Of a stretch of 64,000 bases of DNA, positions 22,532 through 33,293 are shown piece by piece. The position numbers and the translations under genes were made by a program. Where the stretch lies: assembly GCA_011037195.1 (NCBI GenBank), contig JAAEAF010002760.1, forward strand, positions 40,122-104,121, in the 5' to 3' direction. Every line of letters begins with the position of its first letter. The first letter of the stretch is position 1. The DNA comes from Triatoma infestans. Its lineage: Eukaryota; Arthropoda; Insecta; Hemiptera; Reduviidae. The notes under the pieces are model-generated. The model saw only the letters and a program-made list of their open reading frames with translations, was not told the origin of the DNA and did no database searches.

Positions 22532-22866
22532 ATTGTTGTGGTGGTTAGTTCCGCAGAGCTGGAAAGCATCAGAGACATTTTCCGTGGTAGACTGCTTTAT
22601 TTTGTGGTCATCGAGCGGTTTCGGGTGTTCGCCCATCTTCAAGATGCGTTTGTCAGACAGTGTGATAACATGGACTTGCACAGAGCAAATTCAGTTTATA
22701 CACTCAGTGTTAACTTAAAAGTACACAGAGTGTATAAACTGAATATGCTCTGTGCAAGTCCATGTTATCACACTGTCTGAAAAAAGCATCCTGATGATGG
22801 GCGAACGCCCGAAACCGGTCGATGACCACAAAATGAAGCAGGCTACCACGGAAAATGTCTCTGATG
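22532..22866. mobile_element. Family C foldback element, well preserved
   Basis: Left arm 22532-22705 and right arm 22725-22866 are near-perfect inverted repeats meeting around 'cactcagtgttaacttaaaa'. The left arm starts TTGTTGTGGTGGTTAGTTCC; the right arm stops at 'tctctgatg', so about 35 outer bases are missing on that side. Both arms hold the hammerhead-like motif. Reading frames on both strands here merely translate the arms. Confidence 0.88.
22786..22827 (+). ncRNA. Hammerhead-like motif, family C right arm
   Basis: GCATC (22786-22790), CTGATGA (22791-22797), T, GGGC-gaac-GCCC (stem II), GAAA (22811-22814), CCGGTC to 22820, GATG (22821-22824). The predicted cut is after C22820. As in most copies, one U is unpaired beside stem II. 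Cleavage has not been shown. Confidence 0.55.
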
Positions 22867-22959
22867 TACATATTATGTTAGAGTAGTCCTCTCCAAAATA
22901 AATATTGGGTAAATAATTTGAAAAAAAATGACCTACATTCTGGTAATCATTCATTCTAT

Positions 22960-23689
22960 TTTTTTTAGAAAACTACAAAATAAAACTGAAAAACTCGTTG
23001 AGTAAAGTGATTCTCCCATTTACGATATCTTAACTGAAACTTTCCTGACGGATCCCGGTATTAAATCTTTTTTTAACAACTCCAATTTAAAAATTCGAAA
23101 ACATGATACATTCATTACTACTATTAAAAACTGAAATGAAAAAGGATTTGTAGTGTTAATGAAAAACAATGAATAAAAAATAAACATCCTAAAAAATTAG
23201 ACTTTTAACTAAAAAAGGAATTTTAAAAAGTTTAAAAAAAAAAATAACTTCTCTTGAAATAAACTCACCATCGCCCGCCCTAACCACTTATAGATGAAAT
23301 ACGTAATTTTTTTCTTGATAATTTTAAATTAAATTATAAAATTCGTGCTTTTTCTTCTATTAGGTGATTACGATATATACTACAAAAAAAAAAAAAATTA
23401 CAAAAATATTTTCAGGATCTAGTAACCATTGATAATCTTAAATTACATTTTGAATGTAGTATTATTCGGTTATCTTGACTTTAATAAGCCAATATATTTA
23501 GCTGTGATAATCAAAACGGTCTATTAGTTAGTGATTAAAAATTTAAAATTCGATAAGTGATCACTTTTCTAAGCCTTGACCATTTATCTTTACCCTCAGT
23601 TCTAACTTCTTTTTATAGAATTTTTTTTTATAAAGATATTTTATCAGTGGTTGATCATAAACGTGTATTAATCAGAAACTAATTATTTA
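22960..23689. other. No gene seen; family A relic and a pre-insertion site
   Basis: 22970-23060 resembles family A ('aaactgaaaaactcgttgagtaaagtg'). 23344-23480 ('attaggtgattacgatat...gatctagtaacc...tagtattattcgg') is the uninterrupted version of the sequence split by the jockey-like insertion at 10342-11461. Nothing codes. Confidence 0.5.
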
Positions 23690-24016
23690 AATGATACATT
23701 ATCTTTTTATCTATCATGATTTCGAAAAAAAGAAATTACTAAATCTTGGCATAATTGGAATCCTGACTTTGATGGAAATGTTATTTCTTTAGATACCTCT
23801 TCTATTAATTCTCTACTGATTCATTTCTGATATAGATTTTGTTAGATTACAACAGGATTATGGGATATCTTAATTTTTACTGCTAGGAAAATATCAGATG
23901 CAAAGTTGGAAAAAAAAGTAGCAATTAATTTAAGTGAACCCTATCAATTTAAAAGTAGCTATTAATTTAAGTCCAAATGTTCACAGTTCGATTGTACATA
24001 GTTATTATAATGGATG
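23690..24016 (+). repeat. Family G repeat, upstream part, copy 1
   Basis: Matches 30775-31085 over about 310 bp with small changes and a short internal duplication ('aatttaagt' near 23935 and 23976). In this copy it leads into the Ty3/gypsy-like fragment at 24017; in the other it leads straight to a G-run and an LTR. Confidence 0.75.
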
Positions 24017-24106
24017 TGTTAAACAGCAGTGGTACAAAAGGTACAATCGATTATCGAAGGGTGTTCCAGCTGAGAGAGAGGTTATCGAAATATAGTATGT
24101 ATGGTT
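24017..24106 (+). repeat. 90-bp direct repeat, left copy
   Basis: Nearly identical to 26121-26210 (about two differences). The sequence 'gttaaacagcagtgg' to 'gaaatatagtatg' can be read as the peptide 'VKQQWYKRYNRLSKG'. The two copies bracket the gag-protease-integrase fragment. Confidence 0.8.
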
Positions 24107-26017
24107 GCTGGAATACATCACTGGCCAGCATCCTTTAAGTTAGAAGCTGCTCGAGGAAATTTAGAAGGTGCGGCGAGAAATTGGTATTTGGGAAGAGAAA
24201 TCAAAGGGTGGGAAGACTTTGAACAACAGTTTAAGAGAACGTATTTGGGAGATGAAGATCCGGGTACATTATGGAAGGAAATGTTAGAAAGAGTGCAGAT
24301 AAAGAATGAAAATGTTGAGGATTACTTCCAAGAGAAGATGAGGATGTGTAAGACTTTGAACATACCTTTTCGAGTTGCAAAGACGCAGATGATACAAGGT
24401 CTATGGTCGCGTGAGTTGAGTGATCACCTCTTAGCGCGAGATCATCGAGATGTTGATGGGTTGAGAAATTCGATAGTTGAATATGAAAGGATTAACTCAG
24501 CAAGAAAAGAAAGAATAAGTAAGATAAAACTGCAATGCTCGATGAAGGAAGAAAACTAGATAAGAGAAACGAAGAGAAGAGACGGAATTAATAAAAGTAA
24601 CTCGACAGAACGCCGTTCATCGGAAAGTCAGACGTCCAAACCCAAGCAGAGGACTTTTCTAGAGGATAGAGGAGAGAAAGAAAGACTCATAAAATGTTTC
24701 TCATGTGGAAAAGGGGGACATATTTCAAGAGATGGTCCAAACCCAAGGGCTAAGAGAAAGTGTTGGACTTGTGGAAAAAATGACCATGCTTGGAAGGAGT
24801 ACTCACAAACAAAGAGGAAAGAAGAAAGTATGTTAGTAATGAAGGGAAATGGTGATTCATTACCTGCAACATATAGTAAGGAGGCGACTATTAATGACGT
24901 TCACAAGGTTACGGCTTTCATTGATACAGGAAGTAGTGCATGTATGGCCAGGGCAAGTACAGCAATTCGTTGTCAGCTAAAAATAGAACCGCACGAAACT
25001 CCTATTCACGGATTTGGTGAAAATGCAGTTACGGTTCCCTTAGGAAGAGCAAAGGCATCGATAACAGTGGATGGAATTTGTGTCCCTTATTCGGACATAA
25101 TAGTAGTGACTGATGGTAGCCTACCATATGATATGATTATAGGAAGATCTTGGACAGGAGCTCCTGGTATTGTAATGACAAAGGCGGGAGGGCCTATTAA
25201 ATTTGGATATGTGGATGAACTTCCGTTCGTTGAATCGAGTTTGGAAAATAAATCATCAAAAAGTGTCATGGTGGCAATGGAAAGCGTCCGTACTCCGCCA
25301 ACTACAGGTCTCTTCATTGAAGCAGAAACTGCAGAATGTTTTCGAATTCAGACTCCGGTCGCTAATTCTCAGGAAGCGGCAATTAACAAAGGAGACATAA
25401 TGGAGAAGCGAGTAGAAAAGGTGATAGGTGGGGATATCGAAGCACCCGTGCTAAGAAATCGTAAACCACTAAAGCGTGATGAGTTAAAAATTTCATCAGA
25501 TTTGACATCAAAACAACTGAAACATATGCTAGCAATGCAATATGGTGATAAGGACTTGAGAGCAATCATCAACCGGCTTAAAACTAATGAAGACCATGCC
25601 TCAAAACCGGAGGGCAAAAAGTACAAGTTGCAGAATGGACTGTTATATTTCAGAGATGAAGTTGATAAGAAACTGAGATGGATAGTACCCAAGGGTATGA
25701 GGAAAAGTTTAGTGGTGAAATTCTATGATTTGGCTGGACACTTCGCAGTAGATCGTACTGTGGAAAGGATAAAACAAAAGTACTACTTTCCTCGAATGAA
25801 ACTCTATGTGAAACACCACATAAAATACTGTCCCGAGTGTGTGTTATATAAGACATTCCGTGGCAAACAACCTGGAGAATTACACCCTATCGAGCCAGGA
25901 AATTTACGCTACAGCGGCACATGTTACCCAACTCAACGGCTTCGGGAACAGGGACGAGGTAGAGGAAGAAGGATCCTCAGCCAGCAGCGAATCAGAGACC
26001 GAGACCGTAGAACCTGA
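24101..26017 (+). pseudogene. Ty3/gypsy-like gag-protease-integrase fragment, reverse transcriptase deleted
   Basis: A single frame of about 639 codons with just one in-frame stop (TAG at 24557-24559). Domains in order: gag ('LEGAARNWYLGREIKGWEDF', 24101-24559); two CCHC-type zinc knuckles near 24695-24790 ('CFSCGKGGHISRDG' and 'CWTCGKNDHAWKEY'), each with its fourth Cys changed; an aspartic protease from about 24890 with 'FIDTGSSA' and 'DMIIGRSW'; then the integrase zinc-binding domain ('LAGHFAVDRTVERIKQKYY', 'HHIKYCPEC') at about 25735-25845. Reverse transcriptase, RNase H and the integrase catalytic core are absent, yet the frame stays open across the first deletion. It could at most give a gag-protease-like protein. 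The family call rests on domain order and motif style. Confidence 0.85.
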
Positions 26018-26075
26018 AAGAAGACCTCAGCGGAATAAAAGGAAACCCAAGGAACTGGAAGACTATGTTTGCTAA
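25839..26075 (+). pseudogene. C-terminal pol tail of the same element, shifted frame
   Basis: After a second deletion and a frame change the sequence encodes an acidic Ser/Glu-rich stretch ('SSASSESETETVEPE') and 'RRPQRNKRKPKELEDYVC', typical of the extreme C-terminus of gypsy-type pol polyproteins, ending in TAA at about 26073-26075. Confidence 0.7.
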
Positions 26076-26120
26076 TACCGAAGACAGATTGAGGACAATC
26101 TGGAGTGCAGAATGGCCGAA

Positions 26121-26210
26121 TGTTAAACAGCAGTGGTACAAAAGGTACAATCGATTATCGAAGGGTATTCCAGCTGAGAGAGAGGTTATCGAAATATAGT
26201 ATGCATGGTT
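26121..26210 (+). repeat. 90-bp direct repeat, right copy
   Basis: Pairs with 24017-24106. Here the peptide reading frame continues upstream ('IWSAEWPNVKQQWYKRYNRL') and downstream past one stop ('YAWFEKEISFVCE'), so this copy is probably the original coding context. Confidence 0.75.
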
Positions 26211-26401
26211 CGAAAAAGAAATATCTTTTGTGTGTGAATAATTTGTTGACGAAAATATATTGTGTAGACAACTGTGTGTTTTCTTTATAAAATCTAGCAG
26301 TGAGCTACGGGTTAACTGGGAGTTAACAAATTTGAGATGGAGAGAGAGTTAGAGCGAATGGATTTTAGAGAATTATTAAACTAGATGATATGCTGAACAT
26401 T

Positions 26402-26669
26402 GTATAATGAATAGAACATAAAAACTGCAAGGACTTTACAGTAAAATAGAAGTTAGGAAGCGGGGAAATATAAAGATGAGAAAGATAGTAGAAGGTTGCT
26501 GACTTGTTGTTAACTGGTCGTAAACTGTTGTAACACTGTCTTCCTGTAGGGCTAGCTCGGCTATATAGTTGATATATATATAATCTCCCATCCTAGCCTG
26601 GCCTAGGTAGCAAGTTGATTCTACGTTCTTCGGATCCGATGAATCTTTAGTAATTCGGCGCCCATTACA
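26402..26669 (-). mobile_element. Solo LTR, family F variant
   Basis: Minus-strand LTR starting TGTAATGGGCGCCG at 26669 and ending near 'cattatac' at 26402. The flanks ACATT (26397-26401 and 26670-26674) form a 5-bp duplication. The LTR at 31139-31392 has the same flanks, so both derive from one insertion. Opposite in orientation to the gag fragment, so not its own LTR. Confidence 0.75.
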
Positions 26670-27047
26670 ACATTAACTCAGGAAGTAATCTATAATTTGG
26701 CTACTTTACAAAAATTGCTTTTGAGTACTTTTAAATTTTCTTGAAAACGAATGCAGGATTTTTTTTTAAAACTTGGAATACTAACTAAAAAAATAAAAAT
26801 AATTATATTTGTAATATTTTTCAGAAGAATTATTGATTTAAGAGGGTTCTGAGGAATATGTGACGTGTTATATTTCCAATGTTATTGTGCTTGTTCAGTT
26901 TTATTAGCGCTGACTTTTGGACTACATTGTAACAATTTAAGTGCTACCTGCCTACTTGCTATTGTTGCTGTCTCAACCACTTTCATGTTAATATTAGAGT
27001 AACTGAGTAAAAAATTTAAAATAAAAAATAATATTAATTATATAATT
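26670..27047. other. No gene seen
   Basis: Weak family A-like traces ('tcttgaaaacgaatgcagga', 'cttggaatact'). 26883-26935 ('ttattgtgcttg...gcgctgac...gactacattg') corresponds to 31417-31452 in the second copy of repeat G. Confidence 0.4.
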
Positions 27048-28138
27048 ACCTTCCTGCCTCTTACCGTCCCATCAGTCTCTTTCCCATCCTAGGCAAAATA
27101 TAAGAAAAAATACTCCTCCAACGTCTCCTATCTATCCTAGAGCCCCTTCAATTTATCCACCACCACCAATTTGGGTTTCGGAGTGGTCATTCCACTATCC
27201 AGTAGGCGCATCGTGTTGTAGATGCTATCGCCAATTCCCTTGAGCAGAAAAATTATTGTACTGGCGTCTTTTTGGACATTTCCAAAGCATTTGACTGCGT
27301 CTGGCACGAAGGTCTTTTACAGAAACTCAAGAATATTCTACCAAGTACCTATTACCTTATCTTAAAATCCTACCTGTCCAACCGTTCCTATCAAGTCATC
27401 CAAGGATCTTCCACTTCCCTAACTTATCCCATCCTAGCCGGTGTGCCTCAAGGCAGCATCCTGGCACCTATCCTTTATACCTTATATACTGCTGATATCC
27501 CCGAGCATCCTAACACAACCATTTATACTTATGCCGACGACACCGCAATCCTTTCCTCTCATAATGATCCCGTAATCGCTCAACGTTCCCTTCAAGCCCA
27601 TCTCCAATCACTCGAGTCCAACAAAATTCAGAATAAAAATCAACCCTAACAAATCCCATTATATTGTGTTCACCTTAAACAAAAAAGTTCTTCCTCCAGT
27701 TTTCCTATTCAGCACTCCCCTATCCCTCCGGCAGACCACGTTCGTTATCTTGGTATGTTCCTAGACAAGCGACTAACCTGGAACCCACATATCAGACTTA
27801 AACGGACTTCCCTCAACAACCGCTTCAGATTGCTTACTCACTCCTTGACAAGCGCTCCAAACTCACTCTACAGAATAAAAGACGACTCTATACTTCACTA
27901 CTCGCACCCATCTGGATGTACGGGCTAGAAATCTACGGAACCACAAAACGTACCAACCTCAAAAGAATACAGACCCCTGCAGTCCAAAATACTCCGACGC
28001 ATAGTCGATGCTCCTTATTATGTTTCCAACCGTACAATCCACACAGATCTGAAGAATCATTTTGTCCACGATATAGTAAAGCTCCGGTACAAGAAATTCC
28101 ATAGCAGACTCCCCTTCATCCCAATCCTCTCGGCCAAA
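27048..28138 (+). pseudogene. Jockey-like non-LTR retrotransposon, reverse transcriptase remnant
   Basis: Holds most reverse transcriptase blocks: 'YRPISLFPILGK', 'HHHQFGFRSGHSTIQ', 'GVFLDISKAFDCVWHEGLL' (motif A with its catalytic Asp), 'AGVPQGSILAPILYTLYTAD', 'TIYTYADDTAILS' (motif C, intact YADD), then 'VRYLGMFLDKRLTWNPHI' and 'RRIVDAPYYVSNRTIHTDL'. Stops and frame shifts divide it; the longest open part is 27272-27649. The 5' half (endonuclease) is missing, and the 3' end is replaced at about 28139 by a mariner end. Sister of 10342-11461, with better preserved catalytic residues. Confidence 0.88.
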
Positions 28139-28270
28139 TAGAAGAACGATGGGACAAGTGTATAAATGTTGCTGGGAAATTTGTTGAAAAGTAGTCAAAG
28201 TTTTATATTGATTAAATAAATCGTTTTTGAGCTACAGCGATTTGTCTTGTTACTTATTGAATGACCCTTG
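28139..28270 (+). mobile_element. Mariner 3' end remnant
   Basis: Very close to the last 130 bp of the mariner at 20239-21119 ('agaagaacgatgggacaagt', 'aataaatcgtttttga', 'acttattgaatgaccc'). It ends at 28270 before TA. Its other end is missing; it abuts the jockey-like remnant. Confidence 0.82.
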
Positions 28271-29629
28271 TAAATAGGAAAGAACTCCGGTAACTTTTTA
28301 GCAAGATTACGTAGACTCAGCTGTCCATTCAAAATATATTCTCTACTAACTTCGCCTATTCGTTTTAAACTAAAGAAAAACTGGTAGAACAGTGAAGTTA
28401 TGTTATTTTATTTAAAGAAACAACTTTAAGAAATAAAAGTAAAATTATTACTGGTAAATTATAACCAGTAATTCTTTACACAACCACAGATACCTCTGTT
28501 TATGTTATTAAAACAAAATTAACTATGAAACATCCAATTTTTAAAAAGGAAAATAAAAGGGGTAATAATAATTTTTTGTCATTAGATTGTTTCAGTTTAA
28601 TATAAGAAGCAGTTATGGTGTTTGCCAGAAGGAGGTAACTGTACAGAGCTGTCTAATCTTCCTTTGGCTGCCTTAAGGTATGTTTCTCTTCGTGGCTTAT
28701 GGACTATTAAACTAGACAAACATTACTTCACACGTAACTGTATTAGTGGTAACTACCTATTAAAAAAAAGGAAGGAAAAAAAAATGGCGTGTAATAAATA
28801 TAGCTCTACACCAACTGGTCATTACTCCTACAAACACTAAAGTAATAAAAAACAAAAGTAAATTACAAAACGCTTAAAGCACTTAGATAATTAATATAGT
28901 TTTTCTATATATTTTTAATTTGAGTTATTTTATAGAGGCTGTATAGATTTATTACCCTAGAAACTTCATAATTTAAATTCTTCTTTGTTTACATTATTTT
29001 TTTTTTTTTAAATAGTTTAATAAATAGCAAAGAAGCTATTCCAGGTAATTTTATATTAGATTATTAGTATTTAATGATGATGATATGTGACAGAAGTTTT
29101 CTTATTTCTACCGACTCATTAAAACATACGATTCGAATGAGGTCATTTTGTTTTGAATAAAGATTCGTAAAAAAAAGTATTTAAAATTAGGAGATTCAAT
29201 GTCATCTTCAATTCAAAGGCTGGGCTGACATTAATATATACCGACATTTTCACTTGTCCATAAGAACCGAAGGAACATCAAGGTTCAAAACTAAACAAGA
29301 TTTGTTGCGTTTTTGAAAAATATTCACTACCTCTTTCAAAAACTTTAACCTATACTCCTTGAAGGCATTGATGATACCATGATCAAAAGAAGCGTGAAGG
29401 CTTCATGAGTGATATCACATAGATATCATGGTTTGGGCTTGATTAGATGCGTATGAGAGGAGGCATCACTTCAGCCGTGGCCCATTGCGCAGCGATTACT
29501 CACAGTTCCTCAAACTAAATTTCCTTTTCTCGATTTCGCTTGTACTTTTGGACGCGATGTTCCATATGAACAATGGAAAATGGAAGCAATCTTTAAGAGA
29601 AAAGTCCTTTGAGGAATAGAGTTGCTTAA
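28271..29629. other. No gene seen
   Basis: AT-rich sequence; the reading frame at 28622-28840 has no recognisable product. Confidence 0.5.
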
Positions 29630-29930
29630 ATGGCAGGACGACGGAGTTTAATAAGTTTGGAAATGAATGAATTGATTTTTGATAAATATGTGCTCTCAGG
29701 AATAGATAAATGCCGTCAAAATAAATCAACAACAAGTCCTCCTAATACCAGTGGACAAATGGCCGAAGAGAGAGGATCTCTCTGCCGTAAATGCTGCCGG
29801 GAGACAGAATCTCCATGTACTCATGTTCTAGTAAAATGCTCCCACAACTCTCTCCATATCACTGTTGTCAATCAGAACGTGAAGCACAAACTATTATTAT
29901 TATTCATCTGTGGGGAGGGACCAGACCCTA
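29630..29930 (+). pseudogene. LINE C-terminal fragment with zinc knuckle
   Basis: Translation includes 'GSLCRKCCRETESPCTHVL', then 'KCSHNSLH', a C-x2-C-x(about 8)-H-x4-C knuckle followed by a basic, Asn/Val-rich stretch. It corresponds to 'PLCRKRGWEIVTPAHVLGSC' in the remnant at 45380-46700, so both belong to the same LINE type, whose C-terminus has a restriction-like endonuclease. The endonuclease itself is not present here. Confidence 0.6.
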
Positions 29931-30774
29931 CTTTATCCCCAGCCCTACTGGGTCCATATAGCTACCCTGAAGAAAAACATAACAAACCGAGTCTATAACA
30001 AAGATCCAGAACAAGCAATCGGTCATAAGGTGGAGGGTGTATCTTCCTCTGCCTCACGAACTTTACAAAAGGGGTCTGGCATGAGCCCTATTACGGAGAG
30101 AAGCCTGCCCAGTAAGGGATCCAACCAGATGCCTGAGAAAGGTCGGTGACAGACACAGCAACGTTTCACTAATAGCCCTATCCGGACCCCCAATGAGTTC
30201 ATCATAGATATGAACTCTGTGAAACTATCCATGACTGTAAGCTTCAGCAACAGCTGGCTCGGGACCAATGAAAAGGAGTAATGCGCTTAATTTGGCAAAC
30301 CTATCCCCACCTCCTCAATCCTAAAAATTCCCAGTAAGCATAAAATAATAAAACTACTTGAAGAAAGAGACTACTGTAGCTTAGAGGAAATATATTGTAT
30401 CGAGTCAATGTGACCAATAAAATTTATGTTGAGTTTAAAATTGCAACAGATCAGCTATATTCCTCGTTTTAATACTGAGATATTAAAGCAACAATATCGA
30501 CAAGGGCCAGGAAAGGTGGACATCGGTAAAAGAAATATATATTAGAGTTATGTCGCTTTCCTGTGGGAATAATTTATGGAACTTTGGTGAGCATATGTTT
30601 AGTGTGAAGTTCACAAGGTACGAGAAGCAATGCGGAGGCAAATTTTTAGGAAGATTGCAGTTCTCGTGGAGAATATCGTATTAGGTAGTTCGCCATTGTA
30701 CACCACTATTTATATGAGATTTACTTATTACTTTACTGTAATTATTACTCTTTTTCTTTCTTTTTTTTTATTTA
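29931..30774. other. No gene identified
   Basis: Less AT-rich than its surroundings at 29931-30290, with opposed reading frames (29910-30149 plus, 30023-30268 minus) but no motif I recognise. It may be untranslated or N-terminal LINE sequence. 30300-30774 shows nothing. Confidence 0.35.
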
Positions 30775-31085
30775 AATGATATATTAACTTTTTATCTATC
30801 ATGATTTCGAGAAAAAACAAAATTACTAAATCTTTGCATAATCTGAATACTGACTTTCATGGAAATATTATTTTTTAAATACCTCTTCCGCTACCCAATT
30901 AATTCTCCGCTGGTTCATTTCTAATAAAGATTTTCTTATATTACAGGATCATGAGATATCTTAATTTTTACTGCTAGGAAGATATCAGATGCAAAGTTAG
31001 GAAAAAAATAGTTATTAATTTAAGTGGAACGTTACTAGTACAAACGTTCACAGTTCGATTGTACATAGTTATTATGATGGATGTA
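30775..31085 (+). repeat. Family G repeat, copy 2
   Basis: Matches 23690-24016 closely ('ctatcatgatttcga', 'tttttactgctaggaa.atatcagatgcaa', 'tgttcacagttcgattgtacatag'). A run of 14 G's follows at about 31091-31104, and then the LTR region, so the gag fragment present in copy 1 is absent. Confidence 0.75.
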
Positions 31086-31138
31086 AGAAGGGGGGGGGGG
31101 GGGGTTAGAAAAATAAACTAGATGATATGCTGAACATT

Positions 31139-31392
31139 GTATAATGAATAGAACACACAAACTGCAAGGACTTTATAGTAAAATAGAAGTTAGGTAGCGA
31201 GAGAAATATAAAGGTGAGAAAGGCAGTAGAAGGTTGCTGACTCGTTGTTAACTGGTCATAAACTGTTGTAGCACTGTCCTCCTGTAGGGCTAGCTCGGCT
31301 ACAGAATCTCCCATCCTAGTCTGGCCTAGGTGGCAAGTTGATTCTTCGTTCTTCGGATCCTATGAATGTTTAGTGATTCGTCTCCCATTACA
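31139..31392 (-). mobile_element. Solo LTR, family F variant (second copy of the same insertion)
   Basis: Nearly identical to 26402-26669, with the same ACATT flanks at 31134-31138 and 31393-31397 and the same outer sequence ('ctagatgatatgctga', 'aactcag'). Confidence 0.75.
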
Positions 31393-31450
31393 ACATTAAC
31401 TCAGATTTCAAATGTATTTCAAGTGTTATTGGTGCTGTATTCATGACTAC

Positions 31451-31692
31451 ATTTTTTTTTTTTTTAATTTAAAGCGCGTCAACATCTATGGACATTGGCG
31501 CCCGGAGCCTTCTCAGTGCCCTGCCGGCCTCCGGATACTGTTCTCTCGTTACAGACAACACTGTCTATCACCGGACAGTGAGCTGTAGAGGCACCTAGGA
31601 AGGAAAATTCTAAGGGTTAGCACAGCTGGACTCGAACTCGCGTCCTCCGCGTGGGAGTCCAGTACGCTAACCACTTAGCTATTCCCTTCCCC
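31451..31692 (-). mobile_element. tRNA-derived SINE, family B
   Basis: T-run at 31452-31464, body 'ggacattggcgcccggagcc', 'ctgccggcctccgg', and a tRNA-like head at the right end (minus strand 'TTAGCGTACTGGACTCCCAC' and 'GAGTTCGAGTCC'). Full length, about 240 bp. Confidence 0.85.
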
Positions 31693-31957
31693 TAATTATT
31701 ACTCTAATTGAGTTTATTTATTTATTTAGATGCATTTACTATTAAAGAAAGAAAAATATAATTTTATATTTAATTAAAACAATTTTTCTATTGAAAATTG
31801 ATTTTTTTCTCAAATTTTGGTGACTAATTGCTATGCCTATATGAGATTTTTATTTATTATTTTAATTTGATTTATTGCATAAACAAAAATTGAAGATTAA
31901 TGATTAATGTATTGTAGCAAAGCAATTTATTTGGGTAGACTAAAAATATTTCTCCCT

Positions 31958-32257
31958 TGTAACGGCAAAAGAGAGAACACAAGCCCGTCCGAGAGAAAAC
32001 AGACTCTCTCTGGTACTCTCTGACTTAAGCAGGCTAGAGAGGGAGAACCTGTATATAAACCAGTGAGAATCTATCTAAAGATTCAGATTCAACCATATAC
32101 ATCGCGTCGTGTCGTAACTCTACTCTCGCCTTTTGTTCTATAAAATCATTTACAAGTCCAGTGCAGTCAGTGTAAACTTATAGCTAAATTATAACAGTGT
32201 CTTCATATCTCGTCTAATTAATCAAACCTAATTTCTCTCCTCATCAACTCCATTATA
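31958..32257 (+). mobile_element. Solo LTR, family F (second subfamily)
   Basis: Starts TGTAACGGC, ends CCATTATA, with flanking TCCCT at 31953-31957 and 32258-32262. It contains a TATA-like 'ctgtatataaaccag' and the 'cagtgtaaact' region shared with 43985-44271. No coding part. Confidence 0.8.
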
Positions 32258-32262
32258 TCCCT

Positions 32263-33293
32263 CTTCTATCTCTCTATATAAACATTTTTATAGATACAAT
32301 GCAATGACATGATGGAAATTATATTTCTCAAATGAAATTTTATATTTCCAAATATATGTACTTATAAATAGAAATGTAAAAATAATAAAATAGAGTGGTC
32401 TAAATTCAATACATGAAGCATCTTATTATTTGCAATGGGGGAGGGGGCTGCAAGTACATTACTTCGGAGATGTTACCTTTTGAAAAAATTCGCATTTAAA
32501 TTTAAAATATTGGTCCTTTATTTATATTTAAACCAAACTTCCAACTCCTGGATTTATGTTCAAGAAACTTTTGTGAACTCTCCTTGACTATAAAGTGACT
32601 CCATTGGAAATTAAAAGATTAATAAAAAAGAAAAAAAAAGCAAGATGGTAAATAATATTTACAGCTATTCTACAGCGATTCATAATTCTTGAAGAAATTA
32701 GTCATGGTTTGAAAAGATGAATTCGGAAGTTTGGTTTATATTATTATTATACTTTTATAAGTCCTAAATCTTGTTGCAATTTGTCCTTTTTAAATGAAAT
32801 ATTTGTTTTTTAAATAAGGGAATAGAAATAATTTCAAAGTAACACATTATTTTTTTTATACTTGGAATGTATATCAAGCATTTATATTTCTTTCCAACTA
32901 ACCACTATCAGATTGTTTAACAAGCAGCGTACTCTAGTTGGCAACTGTTTTTACACATAGATAACGGCTCCCTCCCCCCTCAAAAAAAAAAGGCAATTCA
33001 TTATTTTACTAAGTTTTATTTAAGATGATGTTCACAGATACTAACCATTTTCTTGTGTATTTTAATGAGAAATGCTATAAATTTTCAAATAATATGTCAT
33101 GTTGGCCATAGTTTAAATATGTAGCTCTTCTTTATTTATTTTATACAGTCAAATAAATCTTTCATTTTTATGGTTCACAACTTTGTATTTTGTAACAGTT
33201 ATATATTTACGCCTTGACGTAAACTTTATATAAAGGGGGGAAAAAAAATTACATTATGATACAAATGTAAACACAGAGAAATATTTATTTATA
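32263..33293. other. No gene seen
   Basis: AT-rich; no supported feature. Confidence 0.5.

Noticed and set aside
30023..30268. An 81-codon minus-strand frame opposite a 79-codon plus-strand frame as a candidate host gene
   Set aside because: No recognisable motif, no splice context I could support, and the region adjoins a LINE remnant. Kept as unidentified.
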